This document shows, one piece after another, positions 8,828 through 17,700 of a stretch of DNA of 38,205 bases (positions are counted from its first letter, which is position 1; each line of letters opens with the position of its first letter). The notes beneath the pieces are model-generated. The model was not told the origin of the DNA. It did not search any database and worked only from the letters and a program-made list of their open reading frames with translations. Source of the DNA: a virus; the IMG/VR virus record IMGVR_UViG_3300022223_000002, positions 1 through 38,205 of that record; one strand, 5' to 3'. The position numbers and the translations under genes are program-made.

Positions 8828-9231
8828 TGCTTGATGTAATCAAAGATATTTATTTAGATTCGTTTATCGATAATCCTGATGAAAGAATTATGCATCAAAT
8901 AAAAACGGGGGAGTCATGGGCATCCGTAGACAGAATAGACGGAAAATGTTTGCTTATAGGGGGTATGTATCCCTATTGGGCGGGCGTCGCTGAGGCATGG
9001 GTGAAGTTATCGCCTGATTTTTATGATTATAAATTTACCGCCATTAAAGACATTAAAACGGCGATAAAATACGGTGTTTCGGGGCTTGGTCTGCATCGGC
9101 TGCAATCTTTTTGTATAGATGATGAGGTTTATAAAAATTTTCTAGGATTATTGGGATTCAGCCCCGGAGGAAGAATAAGACAATATCTACCTGACGGGTC
9201 AGACGCGATTTTATATGAGATGATTTTCTAA
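8827..9231 (+). CDS. GNAT-like protein of the internal core operon
   Basis: A 134-residue protein that starts by TAATG overlap with the nozzle gene. The pattern GGMYPYWAGVAEAWVKLSPD, then LHRLQSFCIDDEVYKNFLGLLGF, then RQYLPDGSDAILYEM follows the short acetyltransferase-like (GNAT) proteins found after the nozzle in many podoviruses. In T7 the equivalent slot holds gp13, needed for core assembly. Whether it acetylates anything is unknown; the typical acetyl-CoA loop is weak, so a structural or assembly role is equally possible. The next gene starts within its stop codon. Confidence 0.7.
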   Translation: MLDVIKDIYLDSFIDNPDERIMHQIKTGESWASVDRIDGKCLLIGGMYPYWAGVAEAWVKLSPDFYDYKFTAIKDIKTAIKYGVSGLGLHRLQSFCIDDEVYKNFLGLLGFSPGGRIRQYLPDGSDAILYEMIF

Positions 9232-9695
9232 TGCAATACGTAGCAGTAGCAACGGCCGTTGTGGGTGCGGCGGGAAAGGCATTCGGCACAGCCAAACAAG
9301 TTCAGGGGGCCAATGAGGAGGCAAGGCTATCGCGTGAATTCTCTGTTTATGATGCTGATGTTTTAAATCTTGAGGCCAAAAGAGCATTGGAAGCTCGCAT
9401 CGAGGAGGCCAGAATATTTAAAAGGCATGCAAGGCGTATAGAAGCTAGAAATGTCGCCATTAATTCACCTTTGGCGCTGATGGAAGAAAATGAAACGAAT
9501 GCCAGACATACCCAACTTAAAATTTTAAATACAGGGATCGCTGAAAAGGATTCTCTTAAAAGAGAATCTGATTTAACTATCCTCGAGGGGACAATAAATA
9601 GGAAAAGAGCCAAGACAAAAGCAAGGGCGCTTACCATTTCCGGAATTTCTGAGGGGTTGAGTGATTTGTCAGGCCTGGCCGGTCAATTCGGTTAA
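9231..9695 (+). CDS. Internal virion protein, T7 gp14-like
   Basis: A 154-residue protein with a hydrophobic Ala/Val/Gly start (VAVATAVVGAAGKAFGTA) followed by a long charged coiled coil with many Glu, Arg and Ala residues, and a C-terminal helix with GLSDLSGLAGQF. This layout is the one of gp14-like ejection proteins, which leave the capsid first and form the outer-membrane part of the DNA channel in T7. Position after the nozzle and the GNAT-like gene supports the call. It starts by a four-base overlap (TAATG). Confidence 0.75.
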   Translation: MQYVAVATAVVGAAGKAFGTAKQVQGANEEARLSREFSVYDADVLNLEAKRALEARIEEARIFKRHARRIEARNVAINSPLALMEENETNARHTQLKILNTGIAEKDSLKRESDLTILEGTINRKRAKTKARALTISGISEGLSDLSGLAGQFG

Positions 9696-9712
9696 ATTTG
9701 TCAAGGAGATAA

Positions 9713-10102
9713 ATGTTTAAACTAAATATAGGTACAAATCAATTTACTACTGTTTTCTGTATGGACGGGAAACCAGAGGACAAATTTCATTATGAATATG
9801 TCATATGTCCTAACGAAAGGATACCGGAAAACATTTCCAACACCAGAGATTTTCAAGGTATTGAGGGGGTTTCTTGTGTTAAATTCCAAAAAGGGCCAAT
9901 GATGTCTGAAAGTTGCAACGGGGGATTCATCGAAGATTTGTTGGCTATTGTTCAGCATCGGCTCGAATGTTTTCAACAAGGGCCTTTTCCCTCCAACTAT
10001 AATGACTTGGCGTTAAATTCCGTGAAAAACGCCTTAGGTTTTCTGGGTGAAAGGACGGAAGATCGTCACAGTCGTAATGTTGAGGGGAAATTGGAGCCGT
10101 AA
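9713..10102 (+). CDS. Acb2/Tad1-like hairpin protein (candidate anti-defence)
   Basis: A 129-residue protein with a strong AAGGAG site. Residues 58-129 match the conserved phage pattern I associate with the Acb2/Tad1 hairpin domain: FQKGPM, then NGGFIEDLLAIVQHRLECFQ, then QGPF...N-D-L-A-L-N-S-V-K-N-A-L, then a basic RTEDRHSRNVEGK end. Acb2 and Tad1 bind cyclic nucleotides or gcADPR and so block CBASS and Thoeris immunity. In related podoviruses a protein of this type sits at the same place between the gp14-like and gp15-like genes. The N-terminal 57 residues are not recognised. The family link is from memory of the motif; the ligand and a defence role here are inferred. Alternatively it is a structural protein with a similar helical hairpin. 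Confidence 0.55.
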   Translation: MFKLNIGTNQFTTVFCMDGKPEDKFHYEYVICPNERIPENISNTRDFQGIEGVSCVKFQKGPMMSESCNGGFIEDLLAIVQHRLECFQQGPFPSNYNDLALNSVKNALGFLGERTEDRHSRNVEGKLEP

Positions 10103-10105
10103 TTC

Positions 10106-11770
10106 ATGCCGACTTTTACTACGCTTGAGCAACAGAATATAAATTCATCAACTCGCGGGCCTTTAATAGGTCAGGATTTAGCCGGAAGGGTGGGGGAAAG
10201 CTTCGATATTTTAGGTCGTGGAATTCGTTCAGCTTCTAACAATGTCGCTCAAGCGGGTAAAAATATCTCGGAATTTGCGCAGAATATGCAGCGTGCCGAG
10301 GATGTCACCGCAGTAAACAATGCGCGGCGTATTTTTAATGAAGATATCGCTAAAAAACTGAATGAACTTGAGACGCGAAACGACTTTGAGAATTTCGAAA
10401 AAGAAATCAATGATAGCTTTTTATCATCGAGGTCGAGGATTTCTACGGATGTTCCCGCATCCAAGGACGGAAAGAACAATATAGACCAGATATTGAAGGA
10501 TATCGAAAGTACTGCAAGGATTGAGCTTGACAGCGTAATTAACCGCAAACGGATAGCCTATTTCGAAACCAGTTACGAAAATAGCCGTTTGTCGGCTGTA
10601 AGAGACGGAGATTTGCCTCTGGCTAATAATCTGACTGTCGAAGCCTTTGACAATCATATTATCAATGACAAAAGAAAGGCCGTCGATATCCAAAAGAATA
10701 CGGAGGAAGTTAATTTTTATGCTGCGCGTGATCATCTTGACCAATTTCCAGATGATATTGATCCGGTTCTGAATGCCTTCCCCGTCAATCGCGAAAACAC
10801 TGATGCCTTAAAAAGATATGCATCAAGTCTTATAGAAAAGCGGAGAAAGGAAAAGCGTGAGAACTTTGATGCCTTCATGGTTCAGGAATTAGCGAATCCG
10901 GATTTCAGTTTACCGCAGATTGAGCAGGTTTTAAATACTATTCATGAAGATCCGGACAACGTGATTGACCCGAAGGGCGTTGAAACATACAGGAATCTTT
11001 TCAGGGAAAAGGCGGCGATAAGAGATAAAACGTTTATTCAAGATGGATATTCGGCCCGAATGATCCGGATAGAAAAGACGGGCGATTTCGATATGGAAAC
11101 TGAACTTGAATTGTTGCAGAACATTCAGGAACGCGGGGCAATGAGCGAGACTCAAATAGAACTGGCTAAAAATCGGTTGACGGAAATTGAAACGATAAAA
11201 AGAAAACAGTTGGCGGATGCCTTGATCTTTGATATTAAAAGATTGAGGGGGACCAATCTGATTTCTAACGGTCAGGCGCAAATTGAATTGCTGGATATTC
11301 TGGCGGAGTTTCCGGCGTCCGTTGACATTTCGACGGCTCAAAAAGCCTTGGCGGAGTTCAAGGACATTTCGCAAGACACCGAAGATCATCGAAAAATGTT
11401 AAAAAGATATTCTCAAGAAGTTCTGGACAGTTTTCCCCCCGGTTCTTTCGGGGAGTTATACGGGGACACGGTTAAGAAATCAAAGGAAAATTATCTGAAG
11501 ATAGGGGAACGGATTCAGGGCGCCAGTGAAAAGGATCGCGTCAAATTATTACGTGCATTCGCTGAAGTTGAAAACGAAAGGCTTAAGCATAGACGGGACA
11601 TGGAAGATTTTATCGAGGACTATATCCGGCTTCACCCCCGGTCAACACGTGAAGAAATCAGAGAGGCTATCCTGAAACGTAGCGCTGCACAACTTGAGAA
11701 AGAGGCTTTTCGTCAGGGAAATATTTTGTGGCGGGCTTTAAAAAGATCTTTAAATTTCTTCAAGCCATGA
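10106..11770 (+). CDS. Internal virion protein, T7 gp15-like
   Basis: A 554-residue, almost wholly alpha-helical, charged protein with long coiled-coil stretches, placed between the gp14-like gene and the giant internal protein. T7 gp15 occupies this position and forms the periplasmic tunnel for DNA ejection. There are no membrane helices and no catalytic motifs. The N-terminus is Gly/Ser rich, then LGRGIRSASNNVAQAGKNIS starts the helices. The stop overlaps the next start (ATGA). The call rests on order, size and composition. Confidence 0.7.
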   Translation: MPTFTTLEQQNINSSTRGPLIGQDLAGRVGESFDILGRGIRSASNNVAQAGKNISEFAQNMQRAEDVTAVNNARRIFNEDIAKKLNELETRNDFENFEKEINDSFLSSRSRISTDVPASKDGKNNIDQILKDIESTARIELDSVINRKRIAYFETSYENSRLSAVRDGDLPLANNLTVEAFDNHIINDKRKAVDIQKNTEEVNFYAARDHLDQFPDDIDPVLNAFPVNRENTDALKRYASSLIEKRRKEKRENFDAFMVQELANPDFSLPQIEQVLNTIHEDPDNVIDPKGVETYRNLFREKAAIRDKTFIQDGYSARMIRIEKTGDFDMETELELLQNIQERGAMSETQIELAKNRLTEIETIKRKQLADALIFDIKRLRGTNLISNGQAQIELLDILAEFPASVDISTAQKALAEFKDISQDTEDHRKMLKRYSQEVLDSFPPGSFGELYGDTVKKSKENYLKIGERIQGASEKDRVKLLRAFAEVENERLKHRRDMEDFIEDYIRLHPRSTREEIREAILKRSAAQLEKEAFRQGNILWRALKRSLNFFKP

Positions 11771-14700
11771 TAGATCAAGAACAATTGACACGCATTATCG
11801 CCGGAGAGTATAACAATTTTGAGATAAAAGCGGCGGAAGCCAGCGGCGATAGAGATAACTGGTTGGCGCGTTATTCTAACAGTGCATATTTAGCGAATTC
11901 CCTCGATGCTGATCCGGAGGGAATTTTCCGCAATTATGACAGTTTTCATAGTAATTATTTCGGAGAAGATATTTCTGTTCCTGAAGCGCTTAACCGGATT
12001 CGGGAAATACAAGGGATCAAACTTGATAGCGGCGGTAATCCTACTTTCTTTGGGGAAACGGCAAAATCTCTGACAAGGGGTACAATCAGTCTGGTTTATG
12101 GCGGGTTTGCCGGTCTGTCGGCGTTGATGGGGAATATACCGAGGACAAAACAACTTTTAGATCAGCAACGGCATATGATTAACACGGTTGCCGTGAATCC
12201 GGAAGTCGCTTCGCGTTTAAAAGAATTCAGGGATAAGGAAGGGGTATTGGCGCAATTGACCACAAGCGACTATTGGTCCACTAAAGGCGCTGAACTGGTT
12301 CCCAGTGTGGCTAGCTTTTTCGTAGGGGGACTAGGAGCGTTTAAAGCTGCGCAACTGGCGTTTAAGGGCAATCAGTTGCTAGCTACTATCGCGGCTGCCG
12401 GTACTCTGAATGTAGCAGAATCCGTCATTGAAGCAGGTGGCGCTGTAGGTGAGGTAAAATTACAGACCGATATGGCTAACCTTGTCATAAAAACAATTGA
12501 AGGCATGGACGAGGAAGAAAGGGATCAAATTTACAATCAAGGCATGGTTGAAGCGTTGAACCATTATAAAATGATAAGCATTCGCGGTGGTTCACCAACT
12601 ATTGCCGGTGAAGTTGCAAGAGAGGTTTTTGTTCGCAACGTGGCTTTGAATGCTATTTTTACTACCTTGGGCTTAGGTTTCGGAAAAATAGCCGTTTCAA
12701 GCCTGTTTTCAGGGACCGGAAAACGGCGACTCGTTACCGCTGTTCTTGCAAGTGGAGGTGCCGCGGTTACCGAACCTGAACAAGAATTGCGTCAGGAAGA
12801 AATCACCGATTCGGTTGTTTACCGCGAGCTATTCAATCAGGCCATTGATAGTAATGTTTTATCGATCCGTATACTGCAAGCAATTCTGTCAGACAATAAT
12901 GATAAGAAAGACACGGCGCTTGCCGCATTTCTGATGGGGAGCCACAATATTTTATTCGGTTTCGCTACAGAAGTTTCTTTATCCAAGTCTATGCTCGCGG
13001 CGGAAAAGAAAATGTCCGAATATATCGAAAAGCTACGGGCCGAACTGGCAAAAAGAAAAGCGGCAAAAAAAGGAGCTGGTACGTCTGGCAGTGGAGGAGC
13101 GAGCCTTGGTTCCGAGTCTCCGCAGGGTGGAGGCGACACTAAAGCCGCGCCAGCTCCATCTTTATTTCCGTCTCAAAAAGTTGACAGTGATTCGGAAGAT
13201 ATCCCCCCTCAAAAAAAACCGTCAAAACCGGCTGTGGGAATCCAAACGCCTCTGGATGTTTTGAAAAATGAGCAGATAGAAACATTGATAGAAAACTATG
13301 ACAAGGCCAAGACCACGGAGGAACGTGTTCAATCATTTCAAAAAATCGCATCCGAAATGATTGATGCCAATGCGAAAACGCTAGATGCGGATTTAGAAAT
13401 AGAGGTTCAGGAACGCAAGATTTTTGAGCAGGAAAGAAAAAAGTCTCTTCGGGATTTGGCGACGATTAAAAAAGCCTTGGAGGAATTGACGCCGTTAGAT
13501 CAATTCCGCGACGAAATAAGAAGATCAGGATTGCAGACTAGGGGAATAGAAGAGTTTAAGAATCTTTCTCCCGTATTTCGTAAAAAAGACGGTTTAACGT
13601 TTGATCAAGCCTTGCAGCGTGCGGAAGAGTTAAATTTAGTCGAGCCGGGCGAGAGTGATCCGGCGGCGTTGTTTGAGTTGCTCAAGGGGACCGTTGAAAA
13701 GAAAAAGCCTCCGAAACTTTTGGGAGAATTAGAGCCGGGGGACGTATTTATCGACGAAGGGGGGCTACAGATAACGCATCTTGGATTTGATAAAGGCGGC
13801 AAGGTTTTTCTTGATGTAGAAGGGCAATTGGTTTCCGAGAGCGTAAATAAGCTGGTGCCGGCGGAGACTCGAAAAGCGAGGAGTGAAGAAATTGAATCCT
13901 TGATTGCGGAATATGGAGACATTGTCGAGCTTAATCCAACTCCTACGGAACCGATTTCACCGGCTCGGCAAAAAAATCTTGAAAAGTTGGGAATAGAGAA
14001 GCCGGGCCTCGATGATGAATTTGGCTTTGACGCTGAGGACCAATTATTATTTAAAGAGAATGATCCTTATATAGGAAAAGATGTTCGAGAGGATATCACG
14101 GATAAACAGAAAGAACTCGGGAAGGAGGCTTATAATGATTGGGTAAAGGCTACTAAAAGGATTATAGGTGAAGCCGGCAAAAAGTTAGGTATCAACGTTC
14201 TTGGCAGCGCTATTAACAAGGATTTTATTGTTGATGGGACTACTAGTTTTGTCGGAAAAAAAATAAGGTCCATCCATGATTTGCCGGTTATGGCTCAAAT
14301 TTTTAGAGATCCGCGTTGGGAGACTTTGCGTGTTTTTTATTTAAAGAACAATACGATTGTAGGAGAAAATGTAATCAGTTCCAGATTGCCCTGGTTGGTT
14401 AGTTTCTCTGATTCGGATTTCAGCATAATAGATGATCAATTAAAGAAAACGGGCGCGGATAGGATTTATTTATTGCATAATCATCCTACAGGCAATCCTA
14501 ATCCGTCGCAAGCTGACCTTGAATCATCCGCTAAGTTTAAAAAAAGATTTCCTAAAGAATATCAAGGCGAATTCATTATTGATTCTGGATCATATGTCAG
14601 GTTGATTCCTCCCAGACGTTCTAATTATTTCAGGTATGAGCCTGACGGGAAGGATGTCAAGGTTGACTGGCATCATCTTAAGGATGAAACAAGCGGAACT

Positions 14701-17700
14701 CTTGTTTTTGATAAAAGCGAAGTTGATAATCCTTTATTGGGTCAGGTTTTGCAAGATAGTGAAGCGTTTGTCGCTATGGGTAAAGCATTGCAGGTCAAGG
14801 ACGGTTATGGGGCCATTATAGGATTGGATTCTCTTGGCGCTGTCAGGACGATACTTGAGGTCCCGGACAAGTTGTTACTTGAAAAAGAAACCGCATCATC
14901 AATAAGGTATCTCGGATTATTGAGAAAAGCGGCGCGGGAGACGGGGACCGATAGTGTTTATCTTGTAACTCCATCTCATGTTTCTTCCTATAAGCATTTA
15001 TTTAAGACCGGAATTTTTGATGACATGATATCTTTTGCGGGAATAACCGTAGAAGATAAATTCAAGAGTTTCAATCCTGGAATTCCTTTATCTAAATTAC
15101 AAAAAAAGGGGGCGCAAATCCGGAGAGCTTCGACGCCCGAAGAAATCGATCCTTACGAAAACAAGGATGTAAGGGAAGGCACCACCGAAGACAACAAGAA
15201 AACTGGAAAGTTTGCCTATAATGATTGGGTAAAGGCCAGTAAAAGAATTCTCGGTGTACATGGAAAAAGGTTTGGAATCAACCTTATTGCAAGTGCTATA
15301 AACAGGGATTTCGTCTCTCAGGGAAGTACAAGTTTTATCGGTAAGGAAATTGATTCCGTGGAAGATCTGGCGGTAATGGCTCAGGTTTTTCGTGATCCAA
15401 GATTTGAAACTTTACGGGTGTTTTATTTGAAAAATGGAGTCGTTGCCGGTGAGGATGTCATCAGTTCAAGGCTACCCAATAGGGTCAATTTTTTGATTCG
15501 TGATATTGATTTTATCAAAAGAAAGCTAAGAGATTTAGAGGCTGACAAGATTTACTTATTACATAATCATCCTAGCGGGAAGTCAACCCCTTCACGAGAT
15601 GACATTAGGGCAACTCAGGCTTGGATTAAGGAAATTAAAGAATTTGAAGCCCATGTGGTTATTAACTCAGGGGAATATTCGGTAATAAAAGAATCCGATA
15701 GGGTGGAAGGATTCGTGGAAAGCTCTACCGAAAAAATCAGCGGTCCCTTGGCCGGTTCACTTGTTGGCAACAAAAGCGAAGTTCCTCACGAATTGCTGGG
15801 GCGGCAGTTAGATTTTGAGCAGGATTTTATATCGGTTGGCAATTCGTTAAAAGTCAAAGACGGGTACGGGGTTATTTTCGGTGTGGATGCGAAAAATAAA
15901 ATCCGTTTAATTACAGAAGTTCCAGACAGTGTTTTGGCTGAAAAAGAGAGCAAGAATCTAGACAAATATCTTGTGATGATGCGAAAAGCTTCTCGTGAAA
16001 CTGGAGTGACTGGTTTTCATTTAGTTACGCCTAGGTCTCTCACTAATTACCGTCATCTTCTGAATGCTAAAATTTTCAGGGATTCTGTTTCTATGGGGGG
16101 GGTAGAAAGTGCATTTCAAATGGGTTTTATGCAGGGAAGTATACCAAGGAGCAGTCGCGAAAATACTAACGCTCCAGCGCAATTTCGCGAACCTACCACC
16201 GAAGAAATTGAACAGGATATTATCGCGGCGGCGGCAAGATTTTTTTTCCTTGGAAAGGTTATGCCTTTGCAGAAAATACGTGACGAATTAAAACGTCATG
16301 GAATTCCCATAGAAAAAGCTAAGTTTCTACAGAATGAGGGAAAGCGTCTCGGTCAACAGATCGTTGACGATGCCTCCAGTCTTCCAGATATAAAAAGCCT
16401 CAAGAAATTATTCGAAAACAAGGAGGAGGAAATTTTCAAAAGGGGTTTCAAAGCCGGTGAATTCACCGAAAGGGCGCGGCGTAATCTCAAGGAATCAAGA
16501 GAAAAAGAAAAGGTGGCCAAGCGTGAATTGCGGGGCGAAAAAATACGCCAACAGCTTGTCGAAGAAAAAAAGAATATCCGCAAGCATTGGTCGCAACGTA
16601 TGCAAAATGCGGATGAACTGGAAAAGGCGGCAAGGCAGTTTATTAAAGAAAACAAAATTCCTCAAGAAGTACGGGGACAGCTTATAGCTTCCATAGCTAG
16701 ATTGTTTAAAATTGAAGATCCGGCGATTCAGAGACGGCAATTTGAATGGATTATCACTAAGGCTCTGGACTTGAAACATCAGGTGTTGAAGCGTGAAGCC
16801 TTATTCAAGATAAACAAGAAGATCTCTAATGCCTTAAAGGAAAGATTTAGTAAGTCGAGAATTAAAACGGGTCCACTAGGTCAGGTTGAGGATTATTTAA
16901 AATCGGTTATCCAATATATCAAGCTTGAGCCCGCGGAACATGAAAAGGCCATGAAAGGCTTGGAGTCTGTCATTTCAAAACTTAAAGATGAGGGTGATTA
17001 CGACAAGGCTTTTGAGCTGGAAAAGCAACTCGTTGACCTTGATATATTCGGGAATTTACAGGATCGCACTTATATAGAGGTGGAAAGGGCGCTTAGTACG
17101 CTTAATCATGATCTGCAGGGTAAAAGGCTTGAAAGGTACAGGTTTATTGAGGACAGATTGATAAGGTATGATTTGAATCGTGCGAAGATTATCGCGAATT
17201 ACGGGGAGGTTTCGGCAATAGACTTCGAGTTCTGGCGGAAAGATCAAAATAAAACGCCGAAACAAAAATTTTTCGCCAATGCATGGAGATATATGGACGC
17301 CCATTTAAGCATGGAGCAGAAATTGGAACGCATCGCGCATTTTGATAGAACCGGCTATTTGACGAAAATGGTAGATCAGTGGCGCCAATGGATTTGGACA
17401 GCAAGTCAGAAAGAACAAACCTTAACCAGAAATGAAAAAAGCCTGTTTGATGAAGCGGCAAAAAGAATATGGAATCTTCCTGACGAAAACAGGAAAGGTA
17501 AAATTCTTCTCGGACTTAATAATGCTGACAAAAAACTTGCGGAATTATCAACAAAAACCATCGTGATTACGGGCGAGGTGAACGGGGTTACGCGCAAACG
17601 AACGGTGAGTTATGACGTCGCCTTGAAAATTTATCTTACGTTAATGCAACCGGACTTAATGCCCAATATGAATGAGCATGGTTTCGATACGCTTACCCGT

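Noticed and set aside
11728-11766. GTG 11728 as start of the giant protein
   Set aside because: It lies inside the previous gene without a ribosome site; ATG 11767 gives an ATGA overlap typical of this operon.
14053-16110. RadC DNA repair gene or fused DNA repair module
   Set aside because: The JAMM units are embedded within a single virion protein frame; a repair role is not supported by context.
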